64,000 bases of DNA from Dioscorea cayenensis subsp. rotundata (lineage: Eukaryota > Streptophyta > Magnoliopsida > Dioscoreales > Dioscoreaceae): positions 5,049,622-5,113,621 of the forward strand of contig NC_052489.1 in NCBI RefSeq assembly GCF_009730915.1, in the 5' to 3' direction. Positions within the stretch are counted from its first letter, which is position 1. Each line of letters opens with the position of its first letter. Shown here in pieces: positions 35,317 through 47,822 of this stretch. The notes beneath the pieces were generated by a model, which saw nothing but the letters and a program-made list of their open reading frames with translations, made no database searches and was not told where the DNA came from. The position numbers and the translations under genes were made by a program.

Positions 35317-38203
35317 TCATGTGTACTTTTGATGATGAAATGAACTTCTTTCCGACAAGGGAAAGAGAATCTCAAGTAGATTCTTGATGATTCCTTGATC
35401 ATATATGTTGTTCTTAATGACCTCCTCTTCATACTGCAGGGGAGATTTGCGAAAGAAAGCCCGCCATTTGCTGTGCTTAATGGCCTTCCCTTCGCCATTC
35501 ATTGATTGTAAACTTGCCTTCAAGGCTGCAGCACTGGCTTTGGCTTCATTTATCTTCTTCTTCCAGCTGATATAGTCTTGCCATTTGAATGTCTGCGGTG
35601 TCCGAAGAATTTATTAAAATTATTTTTTTTAAAAAAAAGTACAGCAAGTTTCAGACTTTGTGATGGAAAAATTGGGGAGTTACTTCGTTTGTTGTTGTAT
35701 TGGTCATGCAAAGATGGGTGTGGTACGCAAAGAATCCAGCCAATAGCAATGTGACTAAGAATAGGAACACGATTAGAAGTACTTGTGTGTTATGGGAACC
35801 CAGAAGCCACTGCAAAGTTTCGACGGTAACTTAGTATTGAGCTTAATAAATAAGAAATAAACTAGATAAGATTCTCTTTTGTTTTTACCTGAACGACATG
35901 AGGAAATAATCCAGAGTATGAATTTTCAACACCATAATAAACTGCAGAAGAAGGAACAGAAAAAATATTACTCTAGTGGCAGGCAATCGACAATAGAAGA
36001 CGTGTTAATTGAATGTAAATCAAGTTACCAGTCAAAATGTATACGATCCTTCGTTCTTTCATTTGGCCAACAACAATCAGACCGAGTATAATTGTTCCAT
36101 ATAAGCACAACAAGAAATGCCTACCAGACAAAATTAGATAGGATCAAGTATGTCACGTACTGTTTAGAGTAATACTACATCAAAACATATTGCAGCAATT
36201 TCCATGGTGAGGCTATGATAAGTGACCAAACTAAAATAGAACATATAGAACCTAGAAAGGGTGTATGCACTAAAATACCATGCAACAATCATCAAATACA
36301 AATAAGGAATTTCATGAATTAAATCAACCTTGAGACAATTGAAAATGCTCACCAGAGAAGAAAAGCCATGAAATACCGGGTGTTCTTTTCACCAATGCAA
36401 TTATTCTGTAGAATTTATGGAACCAAACACCAGAATAGCACACATAAGTGTCTCAAATACTAATGGAAGAAGCCAATGCAGATGGACCAATTAGAAATGA
36501 ACTTGTACCATCCATCCACAGTGGTGATCAAATCGTGCAACACACCGGCCACAAATGCCACAGTGCTTAGATCTAGCAGGTCTGTATTGTAATGCAACTC
36601 TTGTTAGAGAATACCAAGCACAGACCAGTTTTTAACAGAAAATGCAACACAACAAAAAAGTAATGACTTACTTTGGGATTTTGCAGGTTGAGCATTCTTT
36701 CTCTGAATATATCACTTCATCATATGGATAAGCAGCAAGATACTGAGGCACATTGTCTGCTTTCACAGTTCCAGGATCAGAGAAACTGGTTAGCAGAAAA
36801 AGTAAAACACCCACACCAACAGCCAACATGCTGGCGTACCTGCAAAACCTCATTCGCTTGAGGAACTATAACAATGAAATTAAGGAAGTATGATGGCTGT
36901 GTAAATAACCAATGGCATCCTGAAGCTATAGAGTGAAAAAGATACAGAATTAAACAGCATAGGAGGAAAATTAGCAGTTTTTCTTTAAGAAAAAATCTCT
37001 TACTTGTGAAACTCGCTAACATAATAACCAGGAAAATATCTGAAGGATGATTTGATAACAAAAAAATATGTTATCCCAATTATGGCCAGATAAAGCATCT
37101 GCAATAAAGAGTAGTCATGTCAATGATCATACTAAGGCAAGAGAAATAAATTCAATCATCTAATTCTCTGACTAATTCTCAATATTTAAAGTGTCATGGG
37201 CATGTACTTGTCATTCTAACCAGTCAAAAAATAGATGAGTTCGACTCATCTCTCAGATTTAGATACTTCATGCACTCATTCCTTTACTAATGAAGATTCT
37301 AAATAAGAAGCAGCTGGTCCACACTAAATGAACTTTCTGTATACCCAGTCATAACTCCACTATTAAAAATCAGATAGCTGATAAAGGAACCATGAAACTG
37401 AACCAATAGATATTGTTTTACCATGTATGACTACAACTATGCAACTTAACAGATTAGTTACATTGATCAGAGCTTCTCACTACAATTCTAATGATATAAC
37501 ACAAAAGTCTCAAATCAAAATAAAGCATAAACCTGCAAAATTGGATTTGGCCGGTCGCAGCAGTAATGCTCAATAGTAAGGATAGCATCTCTTGCTCGAG
37601 AACCACAAATAACTGCCACAAAACGACTGCAGAAGCAAAATGATATCAATTAAAGACAAACTAGCCAAAAACAAGCATAACAGTTAATTAAAGCAAAATG
37701 CATATTCATCATCCAGAGCATTGGATGAGAAGACAAGTTAAAGTTCGAAACAGAGTTAATAGAAACGCGCGTGATGATTCTATGGCAATCTGCAAGTAAT
37801 GATATTTAACTCATACAAACTCTTATCTACAACTCTACAAAACCCAAAAAATAAGAGCTGCAAATATGAAATCACAAGAATTGAACAAAAGCCTAGAACA
37901 ACGGATGCAGGATTAGTACTCAGAGAGCAGAAATCACCTTAAAAAAAAGACCAGAAAATAAGGCTTTGATCCAGATATAATCAAACAATAGAAATGGAAA
38001 TAGAGAATCAAAAGAGAAAGATAAGAATTCATCTCGATGATGAGCGGGACTCACAGGAAATAGTCGTAGGCGCCAAAGGTGATGAAATAGTTGATCTTTT
38101 CGATGAAGGTGCCGCGAAAGATGGGCCATTGGCCGCAGAGAAACGAGAGCACAACCATCGCCGTCACAACTCCATGGACGACCAGCACCCACTGCACCTC
38201 CAT
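35317..38203 (-). CDS. DHHC protein S-acyltransferase, PAT17-like
   Basis: Ten exons on - (38055-38203, 37533-37626, 37004-37098, 36672-36839, 36509-36581, 36353-36405, 36029-36120, 35889-35941, 35684-35809, 35317-35592) join in frame to 392 codons plus stop, close to the family length. Enzymes of this family attach palmitate to cysteines of membrane-associated proteins. The cysteine-rich domain runs from ECSTCKIPK through [12 protein letters not shown] to the catalytic DHHC at residues 187-190, followed by [12 protein letters not shown]. Hydrophobic segments lie near residues 6-22, 82-100, 115-132, 211-231 and 269-290. The start [11 protein letters not shown] and the [11 protein letters not shown] segment resemble Arabidopsis PAT17. 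The C-tail is basic with a [10 protein letters not shown] segment. An endomembrane location is expected. All splice sites are GT-AG. I see no defect. Confidence 0.94.
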
Positions 38204-39388
38204 GAGCTCGCTCTCGAAGTGGTCAATGACTCAATGGAGGAGAAAGAGATGGAGAGAGAGATGGGATCTATATACATAGTCTAACCCCAAGCGTTACGGT
38301 AGAGGGAGCAGATGCTAATCGGATCCGGGTAAAGAAGAAAGCGGATTCGGGTCCATTAATCAGAGTTTGGGTCAATGTTGTTTATTTAGGTCGTTTGTGC
38401 CTTTGTGGGATATATTTGGAATGTTATTTTTATGTATGACTTTTGATGTGAAATTAAACTCATTCTGATAAGAACCTGGATGAACAATCTGGAATAAAAT
38501 GAATTGCATGAAAATTTGAAATTATGTTGTTTCAAACCTAATAAAAAAAAAAATTGTACTGTAAGCATTTATTTATTACTTCAGGTAAACAAATTTTCAA
38601 ATAGTCTTCAAAATAATAATAATGATAATAATCACATAAAACTATCTACAAAGAATTTAGTTCGACATGCCAGACTTATCCCAAAAAAAAAAAAAATAAA
38701 TAAATAAATAAGTAATAAGTTAGCCACCATTGCCCATCCAACCCCGCTGGTCAAAGCAAACCAAATAAAGCACACTACCTTCATGGATGGTAGGTAAGTG
38801 CAACCATCCGACCAAAGCCTATATAAATCACATTCCTTTCTATTTATATAAACTTTCTAACTCCAAATTCCTCACATGAATCTCCAAAACTAAATTATAA
38901 TACATGTACATCCAAATCTTATTAACTTCTTCACTCAGATTGGTAAAATTAGGCTATGAGCCTGATCAAAATTATCTCTATCATGAACTTTATAATAGGA
39001 TTGTCCAATGCAATCCATCTTATAAGTTCATGATGATTAAAAACATGCACTGTAAATGAGAGAAAGACCTTAAAAAGGGCAGCACCAATTACAGTTTACT
39101 GATGATACAATACACCATCATCAAGCTCTGGAAAAGTACCTGAAAGATGGATAGAATGTAGATAGCACAAGCCACACACATCAAGAACATTTTCCTCAGA
39201 AACAAGTGCATCAAATATTTTCAGAAGCCAGAACTAGAATCTAGACTAGTGTCACACAATTCATGGTCAAGAAGGTACACGACCAATCTACTGAAGCTAA
39301 AGGGGGGGAGGGAGGGAGGGAGCTCAAAAACTAGGCATTTCCAGCACAGGACTCAATCTGATGCCACCTGAGTTTCTTGTTAACATCA
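38204..39388. other. Spacer between the PAT17-like and SCL28-like genes
   Basis: It contains the promoter of the PAT17-like gene (38204 upward) and the 3' UTR of the SCL28-like gene (39388 downward). A-rich runs lie at about 38543 and 38681, and a GGGGGGGAGGGAGGGAGGG tract at about 39302-39321. No further gene seen. Confidence 0.6.
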
Positions 39389-42300
39389 TCAGCGGGGGCT
39401 GCAGGGTAACAATAAAGTGATTAAACAAAAAAAATAATCCCAACAAAGGCTATACAAAAGGGAGAGGCGTTGCGTTTACCTGTAAGAACGTGATCTGGAT
39501 GGGCTCCGGCCACTCTGATCAGGACTAGGGGATTGCCTGTGCGACCTGTAATCCCTGTCGTCCCGAGGTGATGGAGTGACAGATCTTGGAGGAGAGTCAT
39601 AATCATCATGAGCACCCTTCTCCCTCTCTCTGCATTTTGTTAAGCAGAGTAAACAAGAGTCAGTGGAGAAACATGATACAGATCAATTAATAATTTAATA
39701 GCTCTTTCAAGCATTAGGCTGTCTGGCAAATTTTAAAAAAAAAAAAACCTGCAATCAATAATTATCTTAGCAAATATGAAAAAACAGAAAAGAGAACATC
39801 TGCATCTTAACATAACAATACATAACACATGATTGTATGCTGATCAGGTAAAATGTGATCTCTATATTCCTCAAATATCTCCAGCCCAAATCTATGAGTA
39901 CTGTAACACAATTTTTACCTGCCTTGTCCCACAGATTTGTCAACAAAATTATGTAACTTTGGTCCAAACATGTTTGACTTAAGCTTTAAAGTGGTGTAGC
40001 TGGTTGGACAGCATCGGCTAGCATCACCACACTTTGCCTCCTCTTTCTTAGACCAAAATTAACTCTACTTTGAACAAAAGTATAAGCACCATTGAGGGTA
40101 AGCTCTCTATCTCTATCCTGAAGCCTTTCAATGGACTCCCCATCTTTGAAGATCATGATACTTTCTCTTTTGGCAATTAAATGCTCTAGATTCTTTCTTA
40201 ACTGAATAGTATACAAAACCAACACATTAATTTGTATGCACAAAGTAAAAGAGAAAATAGTCTATAACGATTTGCCACACAAACCATGCTATCTTTGGTT
40301 ACTGTGGGTGAAGATGTACTTAATGAACACTTCTCTTGAATAGCTTTGAAAATGGGTAAGCAAGTAGTCAAGGACTTTTGCATCCTTTTTCTCTTATAGT
40401 CTTTAATAACCCATTGATTCTTTAGTACCACTTTCACTTTAAATATCTGCATGAGCAACACCGCCACGTTATTCAAATCCATTGGAGCATGGCGACCAAA
40501 CGCTAGCAAGAATAGGGCACCAACAAGCTTACCGGCCCAAAGTTCAGTCCAAGTGGAAAATAAAAAGTAAATATCTATATAGAGATATATATATATATAT
40601 TAAGAAAAAAAAAATAATCAAAATCCTACCAAAATATAAATGAATCCAATTATAATAAAAATGTGTTATAATTGATGCCCTTCTTGCTTATAAAAATTGG
40701 ATGCTAAAAGCTGTATGAAATACAGAATAACATTATAATGTACAACTTAATATACTTGGTTTGGAAATCAAACTAGCCTGGTGTTACAAATAGGAGTGTG
40801 GTTCTAGAGGAGAGAGTGCCATCAGTATTCCACGCAATCAAATAAAAAACAGATTAACATCAATTAGCATGGTATCTATGGCCCCACAATTCACCCCATT
40901 CAAGAGTACACTGACTAAAACAATTTCATGGCATCACACAAGTAATGAACAAGCACATTCTTTTGAACTCTACAAGTATATAGAAGAGTTCATCAACTGT
41001 ATAAAACGTTTGCAAAGTTCATGTATGCAATATGCAAGCATAAAACAAAAGAATAATACCAAACACTCGACAGAATTGGATAATATACAACAAAAACTAA
41101 AAAGCACATGAAGCACAACCACACAAGATTTGCATGATAAGCTGAGAATTCTAACAAAATAAAGTTGAAAAATAACAAAAAAAGTATAAACTTTTATAAC
41201 CTCCTCAAATAAGAAAAGAATGAAGCAACAAAATATAATCAACATGTGAAGTTTATGCTAGTCTTATAAATCATACTGAAAAGAAAGATATGTATTTCAC
41301 TAAGCTCAAATCATTCAAAAATAAATAAATACCAAAACTCAATCAGACCAAACAAAACAGCAGGTATAACAGACAATCCTTGAGTTAATATCATGTCATT
41401 AAATGGAACAAACAGAAAACTATCATTTACACACCTTGGGAAATGTGGAAAAATCAGTTATTTTTAGCACCAAACCTCCTTGAACTCCTGGAATATCAAT
41501 TCGAGACTAAATGCCTCATCAATTCCCAATGATTTGGTTGACAGAACTGATATTAATGTGGATCACTTCCAATATATGGTTGTTAATCAAATTGGTCAAG
41601 CAGGCTGAGAAGTTATGGGCATAAGCAAGATCATGCCTCACCACAACAAATTGATCTACCACTTTTTTTCTAAGTTCAAGAAGGCTAATGACCGCACAGC
41701 TTGAAAACCATTATGGTTTTGAAGTAAAATGTATAAATTGAACAAATCAAAACCACAGACCTCGAGTGGTGCCTCTCAGGAGTTGGCGAGCGCGAATAGG
41801 CTGAGAAGGACAGAAGAAAAAAATTAAATAACTCAAAGCTACAAAAGGCAAACAAAATACATAATCAAATAAAATCAGAGGAAGAACATAATCAAGAGGG
41901 AAAAGAACTAACATCTATAACGGCGTCTTGGAGATCGTGACAGAGATCGTCTTCTATGGCCTCCCCCATTGTATCTCCCACTGGTGCAAGCAAACAACCA
42001 AATATTAAGCAAAAAATGGCCAACACAATAATATATCTTTCATTGTGCCACAATGATCATATCAGGAAAAGATGCAATCTCCTGGAAAATTAGATTTTGG
42101 TTCATACCTAATTCTTGCATTCACACGCATCTCCTGGGGAGTCTTTCTATTTTCCTCAGCAAAGACAATTGATATTTCACGCCCACCAATGATTTGATGG
42201 TTCATTTGTTGCTTGGCCTCAGCAGCATCTTCAGGATTACGGAATTTCACAAAACCAAAGCCTCGCGGTTCCCTACAAGAGGCAAGACCAGCATGCTGGC

Positions 42301-42895
42301 AACTTTAAAGCTCAGAAGTATAAAACTAGCAAGCGCGTCGAGATAGGGTGCAAAATCAGCCATTCCTTCCCATTTCATAAGTCAAATAAAACCAGAAGAC
42401 ATGTCAATATATAACTGATTACATCAGAACCAGATATAATGTGTGAAGATGGAAAATTCATCCATCCAATCTAATGTGAAGTGAAATTTATGCTATATGC
42501 TTTCCAGTTTTCCGATGCTTTTCACACAACATCAGTTCGATATGTACATTGTATGACTGTTATCAGGGGGGTTGTTTAGCAAAGAAAAATAACGGCAATA
42601 TGCTGAATTTCTATCTTCACCTTTAGCAAATAAGAAAAGGGAAAGCAACATTTCAACAAGGAGCAAATCAACTGAGACAAGGTGAGCTCACATTAAAGCT
42701 AGCAAAAGAAACAAAAGTCCCCAACTCCAAACTCATATGCAAGTATGCAACTAGGCTCGCTACTTTACTAGTGCTTGTCTTTCTGACCAAAACAAGAATA
42801 GAAAACTACTGGAAACAGTTCGCTGAAATAGACAGATAAAAATCAAAATGGATTACTGGATGAACTACACTATGATGCTCCAGGAGACATCAAAA

Positions 42896-42926
<31 letters not shown>

Positions 42927-44298
42927 CTGTTGGCACTGAACATTCTACCTTCCATCAAATATGTTCTGATCATCAATCAAATGAGAAACAAAGAAACTGT
43001 TTCAGATCAAGATATCAAATTAATCTGTGATAATTTAACAGAAATGCTTGGAAAAAAAAAAGTTGGAATGGATCACCATATTTGGCATACTTCACATTCT
43101 TTCAAGACTTGAGAACTTTTAAGTCCCAGAAAAATTATAAAGACAAGACAGTGCCTACCAATGTTTCCATGCTCTTTACTTTGACAAAAACTAATGCACA
43201 AAGATATTAACAAATATTGTGAAAAATAAAACATTTGAGTTCAAAAATTGAATAAGTGTATATAACGCAAACAAATTTTATAAAATGATTGTTGACATTA
43301 AAGGTACCCGGTGTAGTAATTCTTTGGAAGATACACATCCTTTACTGGGCCAAAACGCTCGAATGGGATCCTAAGATCCTCAGGCCTACAAACATATAAA
43401 CAACAGAAAAGTAAGTGGAAATATCTGAGCAAGCTATCAGAGGCCAGGCTATGAAACATTAGTAACAAAGGCAGAGTAATACAATGCACACAACCTACAA
43501 GCAATCAATGTGTTGCCCTTGAATGTAGACACATACAAAGCAAACATAAAAAGAATATCATGTGACCATTAAAAAAAAAATTATCATTCTTTATCAGTAG
43601 GTCGGATGCACGGTGATCATTAAGGTGAGATGCTGCAACCAGTGGAATTTCACATCAACAAATCAAGACCTAAGCAATAAACAATATCAAAATCTCATCT
43701 TGTCACAATGTTAATTAATCCTTGTTTTAATAAATCAATGGCAGATGATGATAAGGAAATTCAAGCAACATAAATGTCAATAGGTGAAGCAAATGAGCGT
43801 TGAAGAACTCGTACCAAATACCTATTCCTCCAGCACTAAGACAAGACAAAAAAAGAACCCTATGCCGTGTACAAATTCCTCCTATTTCAATCTAGGGTTT
43901 ATTCATGCCAATAAATGTAATTCGAATGTCCTGGTAATCATGGGCGTGAGGAAAAAGGAGGCATGACATCCAAGCAGGTTACTAAAATCAAATAAAAGAC
44001 CCCAAATCGGGAACTGCGCAATAGAGGAATCAGGATACGAACCAGAGAGAAACCAAAACCCTAAACGAAACCAGAAAGCATGGACAAAGAGATGAGAAGC
44101 GAAGAGGGGCAACCTGGCGTCGAGGGAGATATTGCGGATAAGGAGACCGGAAGGGGCGGAAGGACGCCGATCGCGGTAGCCACGAGCTCCGCCACCACGA
44201 TAGCGGTCGCGAGGGTCGTCATAGCGCTTGCGGCGGGGAGGGCTTCGGCTGTATCGCCGTGGGCTGTAGCTCCGACTCCGGCTCCGGTGCCTCGCCAT
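39389..44298 (-). CDS. SCL28: SR-family splicing factor, SCL28-like
   Basis: Seven exons on - (44114-44298, 43308-43385, 42108-42272, 41913-41980, 41761-41800, 39480-39629, 39389-39398) join in frame to 231 codons plus stop; Arabidopsis SCL28 is of similar size. An N-terminal RS/charged extension (MARHRSRSRSYSPRR) is followed by one RRM from about residue 50 to 130, with RNP2 LLIRNI (52-57) and RNP1 RGFGFVKF (91-98). FAEENRKTPQEMR just after the RRM is diagnostic for SCL28. The tail is an RS domain ending SRSRSYSPR. SR proteins select splice sites in the nucleus; Arabidopsis SCL28 acts in cell-size and cell-cycle control. The start at 44298 was preferred over an in-frame upstream ATG at 44310 because it matches the family start. 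The last exon has only ten coding bases. Intron 5 is 2.1 kb and holds a coding-like fragment. Confidence 0.94.
39986..40560 (-). pseudogene. Coding-like fragment of an unidentified gene inside SCL28 intron 5
   Basis: On - two open stretches read like real protein. 40509-40560 into 40270 gives WTELWAGKLVGALFLLAFGR, then MDLNNVAVLLMQIFKV and LPIFKAIQEKCS. After an apparent intron with a CTATTCAG acceptor near 40203, 39986-40200 gives LRKNLEHLIAKRESIMIFKD and ELTLNGAYTFVQSRVNFGLR. It runs on the same strand as SCL28 but is not part of that protein. I do not recognise the family. It may be a captured or retained gene fragment. Confidence 0.45.
42899..42926. repeat. (AT)n microsatellite in SCL28 intron 2
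   Basis: About 14 AT repeats in the intron between exons 2 and 3. Confidence 0.9.
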
Positions 44299-45656
44299 CC
44301 TCGGAAGCAAGCTTGAGAGAATGCGATCGTGCGAGAGAGTGACCGAGGGAGATGAAACGAAACCCTAGCCGCGGAGAACCAGAGAACGATTAGAGAGTTT
44401 TTACTTGCCGCCCCCTGGGAAAGGGCGTAGTTTCATTTCACCCCCTCATTTGTACAAAATTACTAGCCACCCCCTCCTTCTAACAAAGATAATTTTCACT
44501 CTTTATTTATTATTTATATTCAAAAATTTTAAAACATTATGATGTATAATAGTTTTTTTTTTTTTCTTAAATGAAAAGTTTTTAGGAGTATTTTTGTGAG
44601 GAACTATTTTTTAATAATATATACTATGTAATGATTTTTCTATAAATTTAGAATAAATCAATTTATAAATTAAAATAAATAAGCCACAAAATACAAAGTC
44701 TTCCTACTTCCCTTTTGATTAAGAATTTGATATCAAGACATAAGAACAAATTTAAAATAAAAATTAATTGATTAGTTTGACATATCAAGCAAAAGAATTA
44801 TTACTGAGTGTGAATGTTATTTTTACCCAATTTAAAATATCAAAAAAATGGTTCATGGCAAATAAAATAAAATTAAAATTAGTGTCTTTGGAAACTTGCA
44901 ATGCTCCTCCTCACATGATATATGTTCTCCATGGGAATAGTTTTCACTAGTGCCCACAATGGCCGGTTTCATGGCTATTGTTGTTAACTTTGTTGACGTG
45001 GAGGCCAACAAGACATATTAAATTCATAAATTGTATAACATGGTAGTCCAACTCATCATCTTTTTAGAGCTAAACCCTGTTAACACTAATATGGCGTCGC
45101 TTCTCTTCACCTAAGCTCATTGAAACCCTAGAATAAGGTATCAAAACCGCCACGACCGCCTTTCTCCATCTCTGGTTCCTCCCTCAAAGCCTGAAATCCA
45201 TCACCGACTCCTCTCATGTGTTCCTCATCGGTGACAACACCAGTGGTAACATTATCCATAAAGTATCCTCTTTTATCAGCAAGCAACTCGACAAGCACTT
45301 TTCTTTGATGAAGTTCACCAATGGTGTCCTTATTCACTTGGGCTTTGTCAACTCAACACATAGCAAATCCGAGCTTGAGATAAAGTCAGATGGTTACTTT
45401 AACTTTGAGATGCTTGACATGGTGGGTGTGAAGGAGTGGAGGTTGCGTTGTTGCTGTTGTTGTTGCTTGCGGTGAGCTTTGAGGTTTTGTAGTTGTGATT
45501 TGAAGTTGCGAAGTGCTTTAGTTTTCTCGCGGTCAGTTTGGAAGGTTGTTTAAATCATTAAGCTTGTTGTTTTTCGGTGAATGTTTAGAGATGTTTTTTG
45601 TCATGTTGTTTCGCGGGTGGATGATTGTCTGGAAAAGATGAGAGGTTTTAGAAATT
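44299..45656. other. Spacer upstream of SCL28; no supported gene
   Basis: 44299-44400 is the presumed SCL28 promoter and 5' UTR. 44400-44490 (CGCCCCCTGGGAAAGGG, CACCCCCTCATTTG, CACCCCCTCCTTC) resembles a transposon terminus but no partner end was found. 45208-45475 on + is open (VFLIGDNTSGNIIHKVSS...) and may be a decayed gene fragment that I cannot assign; it is followed by a (GTT)n-derived Cys run. Confidence 0.5.
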
Positions 45657-46109
45657 TCATTGCTTTTGAGGATGAAGTTCGTGTTGTGATGTGTTCTGTT
45701 TGTTAGAGCTTGAAATATCTTCTTTTGTTTGATTTAGATCTATTATGTTAATAAGGGATGCTTGGTTGATGATAAGGACGCGCATGATGGAGACCTCGTT
45801 GTGGATATCCTCAATGTTAATGGTAGTGCAAAGCTTGCATTTTGAGATGGATTTGTATGCCAAGAGGGTCTCGCTGGTGTCTGGATTAGAGTAAAGGCTA
45901 GTGATGCCGAACTTGCCACGTCTGAGCTCGCACCCGAGGCGGAAGTAGGGTGGGAGGGAAGAAACAACGGAGTCATACAAGACAAGAGAGATGTCAAGGA
46001 GGTGGGTGTGATTGTTGGTGTCAAGGAGATCGTCGGAGAAGGAAAAACAAAGGGTGTTATGAGAGTTGGAGCTGGTGAAGAGGAGAAAGGGTGCTGACAT
46101 AAAGCACAA
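45657..46109 (-). pseudogene. Calcium-dependent protein kinase (CDPK) N-lobe fragment
   Basis: On - the frame contains LPPYFRLGCELRRGKFGITS, then LLAYKSISKCKLCTTINIED and HNEVSIMR. This follows the CDPK kinase start (glycine-rich loop, ACKSI Lys block, DIEDVRREVAIM). The first loop glycine is Arg (RRGKFG) and several conserved residues are changed. The match stops after about 70 residues, with no catalytic loop or EF hands downstream, so it is a truncated, decayed copy. No intron is seen. Confidence 0.7.
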
Positions 46110-46489
46110 TTTAAAAATCTAGTGAATTGGATTGCCACTTATAATAGGAAAATAAATTTAATGTGCATCGTTGAGGCCATATCAGCAAAGTCACTGGAAC
46201 AGTTTAAAATTTTGCTGGAACAGTTTAAAATGGGGCATTATGACCATGAATATATCTGGAGGGAAGATAAATGATGGTGAAGTTAAAAGAAGGTTTGTGA
46301 CTATAATATTATATTTAAAAACATTTTTGTGGGAACAAGTGAAACTTTTATGTTCTCGGTGGGATTGTGCCTTGAGATTTGTGTTAGACGCTTGAGATTC
46401 GTGGTAGACGCCGTTAAGTGACGATCGCTTAATGCTAATTCCGAGACACCATGGTAACTTTCACACGTCCATCTTGCTGTGTAGGAACT

Positions 46490-46507
46490 CCACGTCAGCA
46501 ATCCGGG
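46490..46507 (+). promoter_or_regulatory. Plant histone Type I promoter element
   Basis: CCACGTCAGCAATCCGGG matches the plant histone Type I element (hexamer CCACGTCA plus octamer-like part) at 16 of 18 defined positions. It lies 68 bp upstream of the TATA box and 183 bp upstream of the H2A.X start, as in S-phase histone promoters. Confidence 0.75.
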
Positions 46508-46557
46508 ACTCCATTTGTCAACGAATCAGCGTGAAGCATCTCGTAAAACCAGAACAC

Positions 46558-46567
46558 TATATAAATA
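46558..46567 (+). promoter_or_regulatory. TATA box of the H2A.X gene
   Basis: TATATAAATA, about 105 bp before the start codon, predicts transcription starting near 46590-46600. Confidence 0.75.
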
Positions 46568-46633
46568 CCTCGTCGAACATTTTTCTCGAAAAGGCAACCG
46601 CACTGCTTCGTTCCCGCCGATCTTTTGTGATAA

Positions 46634-47192
<559 letters not shown>

Positions 47193-47822
47193 AGTGAATA
47201 AGTAGGGATTGGTACCTTTCACGGGGGATTAGTATCTTGTTTGGTTGAGATTCTGGTTTTGGATTGAACATGATGTTTAATGTATGAAAAAAAAAAACTT
47301 CAGTGATTTGGTGCCATCTTTGTTTCTTTTTAGCCATTTTCTTGCGTTGCTGCTAAAAAAGTCCTGGCTTTGATATTGATCGCTGGTCTTCAGGAATCTT
47401 TTTTGTGGCCTTTTTGAAGCTTTCGTTTGCAATTTCTTTCCCCTTATTGTTATTATTATTTTGATTTCAAAATGTTTTGATTGTTCTTTTGTTGGCTGTT
47501 TATAGGTGGCTTATTTGTTTGATGCCAATGACATCATAGATTTTCTAATGTAATGTTGAATTGTGCTGTTGGTTGTAATTTTGCTTTTGTATAGGTGCAG
47601 TCTTCAGTATGTTTTTGTAATTAGTATTTTGTGGTTGTTGATGAGAAGAAGAAAAAAAATGTGATGTCACTTTCCAGACTTTTGTCTTTACTCGGTGAAT
47701 GTTTGGTTGAGATTGCTTTTTTACATGGAAATTAAGAACCACAAGATTTGCTGCTTTATTTTATCTTGGCAACAACTTGAGCCATTTAGAAACATTTTTT
47801 GGGTGATTTTCTTTCCAATGAT

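Noticed and set aside
45218..45475. Open frame on + ending in a Cys run (VFLIGDNTSGNIIHK...)
   Set aside because: A proteasome-assembly-chaperone-like origin was considered, but the resemblance is too weak and the end is simple repeat; left unassigned.
45743..46138. 131-codon Ser/Thr/Pro-rich open frame on -
   Set aside because: It is an out-of-frame shadow of the CDPK-like fragment.
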